Assembly (NCBI GenBank): GCA_027493445.1 | Contig: JAOSKU010000001.1 | Span: 4,537,373 to 4,601,372, forward strand | Source of the DNA: Thermoleophilia bacterium | GTDB taxonomy: Bacteria; Actinomycetota; Thermoleophilia; RBG-16-64-13 | Length of the DNA: 64,000 bases | Direction: 5' to 3' | Shown here: positions 1 through 7,848 of the stretch, piece after piece | Layout: every line of letters starts with the position of its first letter | Position numbering within the stretch: the stretch's first letter is position 1 | The notes under the pieces: generated by a model | Told to the model about the DNA's origin: nothing | The model's database searches: none | Seen by the model: only the letters and a program-made list of their open reading frames with translations | Position numbers and translations under genes: made by a program

Positions 1-1397
1 CAGTTGGGGTACGTCACCGGCATGTCCGAGCTCGCGATGAGTCGCACGCCCGCCCGGACCGTGGTGCCGAAGGGCCAGTCGCGCAGGGCCCGCTCATGGC
101 CCAGCCAGATGTGGATGCTGTCAGCCATGAGAGACATGATCGTGGGCTGCATGTTCAGGCCCACGCCCAGGGCGGCCGCCCGGGCGAAGTCCTTCTGGAC
201 GACCTGGTCGGCGTGGATGATGTAGGGGCGGCCCTCGCGGACGCGCGAACCGTCGGCGGCGGCCGCCTCCAGCGCATCGAGGGCCACGCTCACCGCGCGA
301 TCGCCCGTGGCGTGCACGCCCACCTGGAGGCCTCTTCGGCAAACATCGCGAATCATGGAGGCGAGTTGCCCCCGCTTCTCCTCCTCGCTCGCGCCGGGGA
401 TGGCGAACTCTCCCAAGCCACCGTCGACGTACTCCTCCCACATGGCCGAGGTCTTGGTCATGGGGACGCCGTCGGCGAAGATCTTCACTCCCGGAAAGCG
501 CAGCCATTTTGGGTCCAGGCCGTCGGGCCAATGGTAGGTTTCCAGGCCTCGCCCCAGGTCGGCGTGAGACAGCGCGCCGTACTCGCCGAAGAGGGCGAGC
601 ACGGTCACGCGGGCGTTGAGGTTCCCCTCCCGGTGGAGATCCTGGTACACCTCCGCGCACTCGTGGCCCAGGAGCCCGCCCGAATAGGTGTCTCCTCCCG
701 GACCGAGGGCCGATTCGGTGTAGCTGGTGATGCCGTTCGCGTTCATGATCTTCATGGCGGAGAGAATAGCCGCCCGCTTCTCCGCCTTTGTCAGGAGCGG
801 GACGACCTTCATGATGTGACCCATGGCGGCGAACTCCCGGAACATCCCCGTGGGCTCGCCCGTCGCCGGGTCTCGGTCGATGAACCCTCCCTCCGGATCG
901 GGCGTGTCCTTGGTCACCCCAGCGAGCTCGAGGGCCTTGCTGTTCACCCACAGGTTGTGGGCGGAGAAGTCGGTGAGAGCCAGGGGGTGGTCGGGACTGA
1001 CAGAGTCGAGGTCCCAGCGGGTGGGATTCGCAAGGAGGGTCGAATCCCAGCCGTAGCCCCGTATCCAGGTACCGGGCGGCGTCGTGTCCACCCAGGTCTT
1101 GATCTCCTCGGCCACGAGGGCGACGCTGTTGACGCGCGGCGCGTAGAGATCCGCCGCGAGCGGGGGCCGCGTTCCACCGAACATCGCCGGATGACCGTGA
1201 GCGTCGTTGACTCCGGGGAGGATCGTCCGCCCTTCCAGGTCCATGACCCGCGTATCCGGTCCGATGAGGGCCTCGATCTCAGTGTTCGAGCCAACGGCCA
1301 CGATCGTGTCGCCGACGACCGCGATCGCCTCGCGCACGCTGAAATCCCCGTCGACGGTCACCACCTTCGCGTTCTTGATGACCAGGCTTGCCGCCAT
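1..1397 (-). CDS. YtcJ-like metal-dependent amidohydrolase (3' end beyond window)
   Basis: About 465 residues are visible, with the start ATG at 1397 and no stop before the window edge. The N-terminus has the short beta-sandwich typical of amidohydrolase family 3 (MAASLVIKNAKVVTVDGD), then the metal-binding HxH in NDAHGHPAMFG. Later landmarks are HATGDRAV and the catalytic-Asp region SSDMPVT. Family members hydrolyse C-N bonds of cyclic or N-acylated substrates in the cytosol; the substrate here is unknown. The gene follows livF with a 22-bp gap and is the last visible gene of the livKHMGF operon, so it probably acts on the imported compound or a product of it. Confidence 0.85.
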   Translation of the reverse strand, partial: MAASLVIKNAKVVTVDGDFSVREAIAVVGDTIVAVGSNTEIEALIGPDTRVMDLEGRTILPGVNDAHGHPAMFGGTRPPLAADLYAPRVNSVALVAEEIKTWVDTTPPGTWIRGYGWDSTLLANPTRWDLDSVSPDHPLALTDFSAHNLWVNSKALELAGVTKDTPDPEGGFIDRDPATGEPTGMFREFAAMGHIMKVVPLLTKAEKRAAILSAMKIMNANGITSYTESALGPGGDTYSGGLLGHECAEVYQDLHREGNLNARVTVLALFGEYGALSHADLGRGLETYHWPDGLDPKWLRFPGVKIFADGVPMTKTSAMWEEYVDGGLGEFAIPGASEEEKRGQLASMIRDVCRRGLQVGVHATGDRAVSVALDALEAAAADGSRVREGRPYIIHADQVVQKDFARAAALGVGLNMQPTIMSLMADSIHIWLGHERALRDWPFGTTVRAGVRLIASSDMPVTYPN

Positions 1398-1419
1398 GCT
1401 TCCTCCTTGTGTCTTGACG

Positions 1420-2127
1420 TTACCGGCCGAGATACGCCCGCTTCACGTGCTCGCTCGCCAGGAGCTCGTCCGCTCTGCCCTCCAGGACGGTGACCCCCCG
1501 CTCGAGCACATATCCTCTCTGGGAGACGCCCAGTGCCAGGCGCGCGTTCTGCTCCACGAGCAGCACGCCCATGCCGCGGGTGGTCAGGTGGCTGATCATC
1601 TGCGCGATCTCAGAGACCATCTTCGGGGAAAGGCCGAGCGAGGGCTCATCCAGAAGCAGCACCTTCGGGCGGCCCATGAGTGCGCGACAGATGGCGAGCA
1701 TCTGCTGCTCGCCCCCGCTGAGCGTCCAGGCCCGTTGTCCGCGCCGTTCGCCCAGCACCGGGAAGTGGCTGATAAGCTCCTCCTCGTCCTTGCGCACCCC
1801 AGCCTTGTCCTTCCGCAAGAACGCGCCGAGGGCCAGGTTCTCGGCTACCGTCATGTAGGGGAAGAGGTTCTTGCCCTCGGGAACGTGGCCTATGCCCAGG
1901 CCCACGCGCGCGTGGGCCGGCAGGTGCTGGACCGGTTCGCCGTCGAGAAGGATGCTGCCCGCGCTGAGGTTCTCGAGACCGGAGATGGCCCGGAGGGTCG
2001 TGGTCTTGCCGGCTCCATTGTTGCCGAGCAGGGCGACGATCTCGCCCTCTTCCACGGTAAAGGAAGCGCCTCGTACGGCCTCCGCCGTGCCGTAGTGCAC
2101 ATGCAGGTCACAGGCCGAAAGCGCCAT
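1420..2127 (-). CDS. livF: Liv/HAAT-type ABC transporter ATPase, LivF family
   Basis: ATPase subunit of about 235 aa, normal for LivF. Walker A is GNNGAGKTT, the signature is LSGGEQQM, and Walker B is VLLLDEPSLGL followed by the H-loop. The start is taken at MALSACDL (2127), not the longer frame, because LivF proteins begin just before the first beta strand. It overlaps the livG end by 20 bp. It energises uptake through the LivHM channel of this operon. The family handles branched-chain amino acids, amides, urea or other small amino-acid-like solutes, and the specificity cannot be read from the ATPase. Confidence 0.93.
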   Translation of the reverse strand: MALSACDLHVHYGTAEAVRGASFTVEEGEIVALLGNNGAGKTTTLRAISGLENLSAGSILLDGEPVQHLPAHARVGLGIGHVPEGKNLFPYMTVAENLALGAFLRKDKAGVRKDEEELISHFPVLGERRGQRAWTLSGGEQQMLAICRALMGRPKVLLLDEPSLGLSPKMVSEIAQMISHLTTRGMGVLLVEQNARLALGVSQRGYVLERGVTVLEGRADELLASEHVKRAYLGR

Positions 2128-2886
2128 TGGTCCCTTCTCCCAGGTACGCATCGATGACCGCCGGGTCCTCGGCCACCTCGGCCGGTGATCCGTAGGCCAG
2201 GCGTCTCCCGAAGTGCAGCACGCAGATACGGTCGCAGAGGCTCATCACCGCTTCCATGTTGTGTTCGACCAGGACGAAAGTCGTGCCCCGGTCACGGCGC
2301 AGAGTGCCGATGAGAGCGAGCATGGCCGAGGTCTCCTCGGCGTTCATGCCCGTGAGGGGCTCGTCCAGCAGGAGCACCCGCGGCCGGCTGGCCAGAGTGA
2401 TGGCCAGGCCGAGCAGTCGCTTCTTCCCGTGAGGGAGGCTCGTGGCGGGCGCGTCGGCATCGCCGGCCAATCCCACGAAGTCGAGTACGTCCCAGACTTC
2501 GGCGGCCACGGCCTGATGGCGCCCCCAGGACACCGCGCGCGCGACCGCCTTGGGGCCGAAACCTACCGCCTGCAGGTGCGCTCCTATCTGCACGCTGTCG
2601 AAGACGGTGCAGCTGCCGAACAGCATGTTCTGCTGGAACATGCGGGCGAGGCCCCGACGGGCGCGGTGATTGGGGGACTTCCGGTGATGTCCTCGCCTTC
2701 CAGGACAACCTGCCCCCGGCTGGGGGACAGGAAGCCGCTCATCACACCGAGCGCCGTGCTCTTTCCGGCTCCGTTCGGCCCGATGAGGCCCAGGATCTCT
2801 CCGGGCTCGACGGAAAGATCCAGGCCGTCGAGAGCGGCCAGCCCGCCGAACCACTTGGAGAGGTCACGAGCTTCGAGCGCCGGCAT
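2108..2886 (-). CDS. livG: Liv/HAAT-type ABC transporter ATPase, LivG family, with one frameshift
   Basis: The start at 2886 gives MPALEARDLSKWFGG and Walker A GPNGAGKST. The reading frame must then change at the G run 2672-2676 (five on the plus strand, six needed). It continues as NHRARRGLARMFQQN, then the signature-like LPHGKKRLLGLAITLA, Walker B RVLLLDEPLTGM and the H-loop VLVEHNMEAV. The repaired protein is about 260 aa, normal for LivG. The signature motif reads SLPHGKK rather than the usual LSYGQQ form. All other landmarks on both sides are intact, so a one-base sequencing error or very recent mutation is likelier than decay. It overlaps livM by 23 bp. Confidence 0.85.
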
Positions 2887-3889
2887 GTTCCGCCTCCTTC
2901 GTTCGAGTTCGAGGTGTGGGCGGCCGGACGCGGCGCCAGTGCTCGGACGCCAGGCCGACGATGCCGTTGGGCATGAAGACGGTCACCAGGATGGCCAGGG
3001 TCCCCACCACGATGGGTTGGTACTCCTGGGCGAAGCCGGCCACTTGCGCCACCACCGTGAGCAAGGTTGCGCCCACTGCGGGCCCCAGGAACGGCCCTTC
3101 ACCACCCACCACCAGGTAGACGATCAGGTACATGGACATGAGGGCACCGAAGCGGGAGGTGGCCTCCGCGTCCAGTCCACGCTGGGCGTGGGCGTACAAG
3201 GCCCCGGCCAACCCGGCGAAGAAGCAGGCGATAACGAAGTTGGCGATCTTGTAGGCCATGACCGGGACGCCCACTGCTTGGGCCAAGGGCTCGGCATCCT
3301 TGATGGAGCGCCACTTCAAACCGAGATCGCTGCGCTCCAGGGCATACAGGACGGCCAGGCTCAGCACCACCACGACCAGGGCCAGATAGTAGTAGCCGGT
3401 GACCCGACCGAGCTCCACCGTGCCGATCAGGGGCACGCCGACCGACCCCGGCCCGGGGATGCCGGTGAGGCCGAGCTGGCCTCCGGTGACGCCCTTCCAG
3501 TTGTACGCGACCAGCCGGACCGTCTCCGCGGCAAGGAGCGTGAGTATCGCGAAGTAGATGCCGGCCACCCGCAGAAAGGGGTAGGCGACAAGCAGCCCTA
3601 CCAGTGCGGAAACCAGGGCCGCAAGCGGGATGGTGCCCCAGAGGGGCCAACCTGCGTGGATGCTGAGCAGGGCAGACGTGTACGCACCCACGAGCATGAA
3701 GCCCACATGTCCCAGGGATATGCGTCCGATGAGAAACATGGTGCGCAGGCTGCTCGCAAGCAGGACGTTGATGACCACAGTCGTGAAGATGGTGAACCAG
3801 TAGGCGCTGCCCAGGACGTTGGGCGCGACGGCCATCGCCCCGACCAGAACGACCACTCCCGCTGCAGTGGCCACTCGCCTACCGTCCAT
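2864..3889 (-). CDS. livM: Liv/HAAT-type ABC transporter permease, LivM family
   Basis: Integral membrane permease of 341 aa with about eight to ten hydrophobic segments. It carries the family landmark ISLGHVGFMLVGAYTSALL in the first third and the conserved coupling region GLKWRSIKDAEPLAQAVGV. It pairs with LivH to form the channel. The ATG at 3889 overlaps the end of livH by 11 bp, and the 3' end overlaps livG, consistent with translational coupling in one operon. Confidence 0.93.
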   Translation of the reverse strand: MDGRRVATAAGVVVLVGAMAVAPNVLGSAYWFTIFTTVVINVLLASSLRTMFLIGRISLGHVGFMLVGAYTSALLSIHAGWPLWGTIPLAALVSALVGLLVAYPFLRVAGIYFAILTLLAAETVRLVAYNWKGVTGGQLGLTGIPGPGSVGVPLIGTVELGRVTGYYYLALVVVVLSLAVLYALERSDLGLKWRSIKDAEPLAQAVGVPVMAYKIANFVIACFFAGLAGALYAHAQRGLDAEATSRFGALMSMYLIVYLVVGGEGPFLGPAVGATLLTVVAQVAGFAQEYQPIVVGTLAILVTVFMPNGIVGLASEHWRRVRPPTPRTRTKEAEHAGARSS

Positions 3890-4742
3890 AGCCCCAGAGC
3901 CCAGTAGGCCTGACGAGCAGAACGGCCATGACGACGAGCAGGGGGAGTATCGAGGCCCAGCCCGCGCCCAGCACCACCGGCGCCAGGCCGTCTAGCAGTC
4001 CCAGGAAGATGCCGCCCACCACCACGCCCGGCACGCTCCCCAGACCTCCCAGGACGATGATGACCAGCCCCTTGACCAGGGGCTGCACGCCCATGTAGGG
4101 GGTCAGCTGGAAAACCGACCCCGCCAACGCTCCTCCCGCCGCGGCCAGGGCGCTGGCGGTGAACATGCTGAGACCGCCCATCAGCTTGAGGTTGATACCC
4201 TGCAACTGGGCGCCCTCCGGGCTCTGCACGCTCGCCACCATGGCCTGCCCGTAACGGTGCTTCTTCAGGGCTGCATAGAGGGCGACCACGAGCGCGAGGG
4301 CGACGGCCACCACGACCAGGCGATCCTTGGGCACCGGGCTTCCGAACAAGGAGAGGCCGCCTTCGGCCAGGCGTGGGAGGGAGCGCTGCGTGATGCCGAA
4401 GGTGACCACCACGGCGCTCTGAAGGATCAGCGTGAGCCCCACGCTGATGATGATGGGGTTGACCATCTGCCCGGTGTAGCGTCTGAAGAGGCCGATGTAG
4501 AGCAGGAGGCCGAAGGCCCCGACGACCACCATGGCGAGGATGATGGATAGGAAGAGGTTGAGGTGGAGGCTCGCGGTGAGTAGATATACGACGTAACCGC
4601 CCAGCATGTAGAGCTCGCCGTGAGCGAACTGCATGATTCGGGTGATGCCGAAGATGAGGCTCAAACCCAATGCCATGAGGATGTAGAGCCAGCCAAGGGC
4701 AAAACCATTGACGAAGCTCTGCCAGATGAGCTGGGGCGTCAT
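3879..4742 (-). CDS. livH: Liv/HAAT-type ABC transporter permease, LivH family
   Basis: Permease of 287 aa beginning MTPQLIWQSFVNGFALGW at 4742. The upstream extension (to 4826) is rejected because it runs through the intergenic hairpin and is Pro/Arg rich. The family motif LGLSLIFGITRIMQFAHGE is in the first transmembrane hairpin, and the glycine-rich GLVIIVLGGLGSVPG precedes the last segments. It is separated from livK by a strong hairpin. Confidence 0.93.
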   Translation of the reverse strand: MTPQLIWQSFVNGFALGWLYILMALGLSLIFGITRIMQFAHGELYMLGGYVVYLLTASLHLNLFLSIILAMVVVGAFGLLLYIGLFRRYTGQMVNPIIISVGLTLILQSAVVVTFGITQRSLPRLAEGGLSLFGSPVPKDRLVVVAVALALVVALYAALKKHRYGQAMVASVQSPEGAQLQGINLKLMGGLSMFTASALAAAGGALAGSVFQLTPYMGVQPLVKGLVIIVLGGLGSVPGVVVGGIFLGLLDGLAPVVLGAGWASILPLLVVMAVLLVRPTGLWGYGR

Positions 4743-4790
4743 GTCTGTGGTTACCTCGCGGTTCGTTCTGTGAGCTGCGGTCGGCTTGCG

Positions 4791-4825
4791 TGGCGCCCTC
4801 GCCCGGGCCCCGGGCGAGGGCGCCA
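4791..4825. promoter_or_regulatory. 35-bp near-perfect palindrome between livK and livH
   Basis: The arms 4791-4807 and 4809-4825 are exact reverse complements (17 bp, very GC rich) around a single central base. There is no T tract on either side, so it is not a classical intrinsic terminator. A stable RNA hairpin at this place would protect livK mRNA and lower expression of the membrane genes, as is known for binding-protein operons such as malEFG. That role is inferred from position only. Confidence 0.7.
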
Positions 4826-4847
4826 CGATCCAGTGGGGGTGGCAGCT

Positions 4848-6113
4848 CTACTCGGCGATGGGCACCAGACCGATCAGCTCCGGCTTGCCATTCATGAGGC
4901 GGACCACCGACACCGGGCGGTAGAGCACCCGGTTCGTGCCGTAGGCCTTGGCGCCGCCGATGCGCCCGGGCCCGTAGGTGGTTTGCAGGCTTCCTTCGGC
5001 GGTCATGCTGTCGAGGACGGTGTCGACCTTCTCCGGATCCGCGCTACCGGCCTTCTGCATGAGCTGAACCAGCGTCCAGAGCTGATCGTAGCCGATCAGC
5101 TGGTCGGACTCGAACTCCCCGTACTTCGCTACGGAGGCGTCGCGAACGGCCGCCATCTCAGGCGTGGGGTTCGTCATGTCCATGCCGTTGACGATCACGT
5201 CGGTGGAGGCGGCTTCGCCAGCGGTGTTCACAAAAAACTCCGGGGCCAGGGGGCTGGTGGAGATGAAGACTCCTTTGAAGCCCAGGTCGCGGGCCGCCCG
5301 CAGCTGAGCGTCGGCCTGGCCGCTCACCAGGGCGACGATCACGTCGGGGTTCGACGCCAGGGCTTTGGAGTACGTGGGCACGAAGTCGGTGGCTCCGAAC
5401 TCGAAGGAGAAGGAACCGGTGATCTCCAGGCCCTTGGCCTGGCTGATCTTCGTGACGTCTTCGATCAGCGGCTCGTACCCGATGTTCGGGTAGACGATGG
5501 CCAGTCTCTTGGCGTCCGGGTACGTCGTGACCAGGTAGTCGATGTCGGGCACGTTGGTGTCCTGAGGAGAGATGGCCAGCCGTACCTGGAGCGGCTTGTC
5601 GGCCTTGACGTCCGTGGGTGTGAAGGGGATGTTCACCCACGAGAGGATGTGCATGACCTTGTCGGGGGCGGTCGAGGTCACCTGGTAGATCGCGTCGCTT
5701 GCGGGTTCCAGGATCTCCCCGGCCACGAAGGCGACCTCGTCTTCGTAGACGAGCTTCTTCGCGGCCGTTCCGGCCGCCTCGGGGCTGCCTTTGCCGTCCT
5801 CCGAGATGACGTCGATGAGGTACGTCGTGTCGCCTATCTGGATCCCACCCTCCTGGTTCACTTTGTCGGCATAGAGTTCGTAGCCGCGCTTGAAGGCCAG
5901 GCCCACCACGCTGATGGGACCCGACATGGGTTCGATGAGGCCGATCTTCAGATGTTCGACTTCGGCTGCGGGAGGAGCCGTGCTCTCCGTGACCGCGGCC
6001 GTGGTCGATGTGTCGTCTGTGGATTCGCCGCACGCGCCCACCGCCAGCGCCAGCGCGAGCAAGGCGGCAGCGAGCACGATGGCGCCGGTGGAACGCTTCT
6101 TGATGGTTGTCAT
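4848..6113 (-). CDS. livK: Liv/HAAT-type substrate-binding lipoprotein, LivK family
   Basis: Periplasmic-binding-protein type I lipoprotein of 421 aa. The start MTTIKKRSTGAIVL at 6113 follows a GGGGGGATC ribosome-binding site. A hydrophobic signal peptide ends in the lipobox LAVGAC (Cys at about residue 27), followed by a Ser/Thr-rich linker. The mature part begins LKIGLIEPMSGPISVVG, the usual first strand and ligand-loop of LivK/AmiC-like proteins. As first gene of livKHMGF it sets the operon's specificity, which cannot be read here. It faces the divergent luxR gene across the MITE-like element. Confidence 0.93.
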   Translation of the reverse strand: MTTIKKRSTGAIVLAAALLALALAVGACGESTDDTSTTAAVTESTAPPAAEVEHLKIGLIEPMSGPISVVGLAFKRGYELYADKVNQEGGIQIGDTTYLIDVISEDGKGSPEAAGTAAKKLVYEDEVAFVAGEILEPASDAIYQVTSTAPDKVMHILSWVNIPFTPTDVKADKPLQVRLAISPQDTNVPDIDYLVTTYPDAKRLAIVYPNIGYEPLIEDVTKISQAKGLEITGSFSFEFGATDFVPTYSKALASNPDVIVALVSGQADAQLRAARDLGFKGVFISTSPLAPEFFVNTAGEAASTDVIVNGMDMTNPTPEMAAVRDASVAKYGEFESDQLIGYDQLWTLVQLMQKAGSADPEKVDTVLDSMTAEGSLQTTYGPGRIGGAKAYGTNRVLYRPVSVVRLMNGKPELIGLVPIAE

Positions 6114-6226
6114 GATCCCCCCTACGGTTGTCCAACCCCGGATGGCGGCCTGTCTTTCCAGTCGAAGCCGCCGTTTCAGCATTGGAACAGACCCGCAGGA
6201 AGACCGCAATTACCCAAAAGTGGAAT

Positions 6227-6395
6227 CTAACAGGCTGCTGAGAAATGACGTTTCGCAGCCGGGGTGCGCTGGGCACGCGCAAGGCAAGGACGCAGGGAGC
6301 GCTCGTAGCGGCGCTACGGGCGCGACGGAGGACGCCGCATGGCGCCGCCCAGTGCTGTCCGGCGGCCGAGGCTTCGTTGTTCAGCAGCCTGCTAG
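6227..6395. mobile_element. MITE-like inverted-repeat element, complete copy
   Basis: The 15-bp terminal inverted repeats 6227-6241 (CTAACAGGCTGCTGA) and 6381-6395 (TCAGCAGCCTGCTAG) differ at one position. The 169-bp interior codes for nothing convincing and contains an inner hairpin around 6302-6325. A second copy in the opposite orientation lies at 7769-9833, split by an intron, and a partial copy lies at 6613-6660. Size, repeats and lack of a gene fit a non-autonomous element. No matching transposase is visible in the window. Confidence 0.75.
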
Positions 6396-6612
6396 GGCCC
6401 GGCTCGTGCGTGTCGCGGCCGCGCCGTCCCCGCGCCCGGCCGATCGGGCCGCGATGGTCCCCGCTCGGTGGACACGGGGTGTACGATGTCCTACAATGCG
6501 AAGCAGTTCGGGCACTCGGGGGGCCCCGTGACGATGATCCTACTCCTATCATGCGCCTCGATCCGCGCGAGGCCGGGTTCAGGGCACCGCAGGAGGTTAC
6601 GAACACAACCAA

Positions 6613-6660
6613 AGGCGCCGCATCGCGCCGGCCAGTGCGTCCCGCCGGCCAAGGCTTCGT
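6613..6660. repeat. partial copy of the MITE-like element
   Basis: About 48 bp align with the right half of the complete copy (around 6332-6376, from the GCCGCAT-like start to GGCTTCGT) with several substitutions and no terminal repeat. It lies immediately upstream of the luxR start and may contribute part of its leader. Confidence 0.55.
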
Positions 6661-6676
6661 CTTGAAACGAGATCTT

Positions 6677-7768
6677 ATGGCGATCGGGGCTCATCGTTTC
6701 GGGACGGGGGACTTCCGGCTCCACGACGCCCTCGATATCCTCGACTTCGCCTCGAGCGCCTCCTCCCCGCGTGAGCTTTGCCGCGGCGTGACCGAGCTCG
6801 TCACCAGAAGATTGGGGGCGCGGCAGGCGGTCATGGGCATCCAGAACCGGCTGGAGCCGTCTCCGGCTTTTCTGATGTTCAACGGGGAGCACTCGTTCGC
6901 GGAGAAGTACGTCGACTACTACCATGACCAGGATCCGTACGACATCACGCAGTACCTTCGGGGGAACCAGGAGCTGCATTCGTTCAGCCGTTTCCTGGCG
7001 AGGAAGTCCACCTGCGAGTGCATCGACTACGCCGACATCATGCGCTCCGAGTACTATGTCGATTTCTGCCGTCCTCAGAAGGTGCATTACTCGCTCGCGG
7101 TTCGCCTGGACGGCGGTCCCTCGTTACGGGCCTATCTCTGCATTCATCGAGGCAAGGATGACGACCCATTCCTCCGTTCGACCGTCGAGATGATGGAGAC
7201 GCTGTCTCCTCATCTATCGGTCAATTTGAAAAGGACTGTGGACGAGCAGGTCGTTTCCGCGATCGATGGGGACGACGAGGTCGGCTTGCTCATTCTGGAC
7301 GGCAACGCCCAGGTGCTCTATTCCAACGCCGTCGCGGAGGGTCTTCTCCGTGCGCTTGGCTCCGGTGAAACGGGGAGTGATCGAGCGACAGCCGAGATGC
7401 TGTCCTCTCTCACGAACGGGGGGGGACACACCACCATCGAGACGGGGGAGGGTCCATACCTCGTGGACGCGAGGATCATGTACTCACCGGACTCCGGCGA
7501 AACTCGGATCATCAAGATCCGCCGAACACTCGACTTCCATTCTCTTTACCGGGACATCCTGCATGCCCGGTTCGGGTTCAGCGAGCGGGAGACCGAGGTG
7601 CTCGTGGCCGTGATCCGCGGCTCTCGCAACAAGGAGATCGCCCGGCAGCTGTTCGTGTCGGAGCACACCGTGAAGAAACACATTCAGAGCATGGCGCGCA
7701 AGGCGGGCGTGAGCAGCCGGACGGCCCTAGTCCACGCTGCCTTGCGGGAGCTGAACCTCATTCCCTGA
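6677..7768 (+). CDS. LuxR-family transcriptional regulator
   Basis: Protein of 363 aa. The C-terminal ~65 residues are a LuxR/GerE helix-turn-helix: FSERETEVLVAVIRGSRNKE, then IARQLFVSEHTVKKHIQSM. The N-terminal ~290 residues have no clear named domain but look like a GAF/PAS-type sensory region (residues ~200-290 are PAS-like). The start at 6677 is preferred because the upstream open frame runs through the MITE-like repeats. The gene is divergent from livK and is the natural candidate regulator of that operon. Its stop at 7768 abuts the second MITE-like copy. Confidence 0.88.
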   Translation: MAIGAHRFGTGDFRLHDALDILDFASSASSPRELCRGVTELVTRRLGARQAVMGIQNRLEPSPAFLMFNGEHSFAEKYVDYYHDQDPYDITQYLRGNQELHSFSRFLARKSTCECIDYADIMRSEYYVDFCRPQKVHYSLAVRLDGGPSLRAYLCIHRGKDDDPFLRSTVEMMETLSPHLSVNLKRTVDEQVVSAIDGDDEVGLLILDGNAQVLYSNAVAEGLLRALGSGETGSDRATAEMLSSLTNGGGHTTIETGEGPYLVDARIMYSPDSGETRIIKIRRTLDFHSLYRDILHARFGFSERETEVLVAVIRGSRNKEIARQLFVSEHTVKKHIQSMARKAGVSSRTALVHAALRELNLIP

Positions 7769-7848
7769 GGGAGTGGCCGCCCGGCGCGCTGGCCGGCCCG
7801 ATGCGGCGTCCTCGGTCGCGCCCGTAGCTCTGCTACGCCCGCTCCCTG

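Noticed and set aside
2213..3907. Long open frame on the plus strand opposite livG/livM, and similar long frames opposite livK, kdpB, adh and hdr genes.
   Set aside because: These are antisense shadows of high-GC genes: His/Gly/Arg/Asp-rich composition, no domain motifs, and the opposite strand has clear families.
6245..6676. Upstream extension of the luxR reading frame.
   Set aside because: The frame passes through the MITE-like repeats and has no regulator-like sequence.
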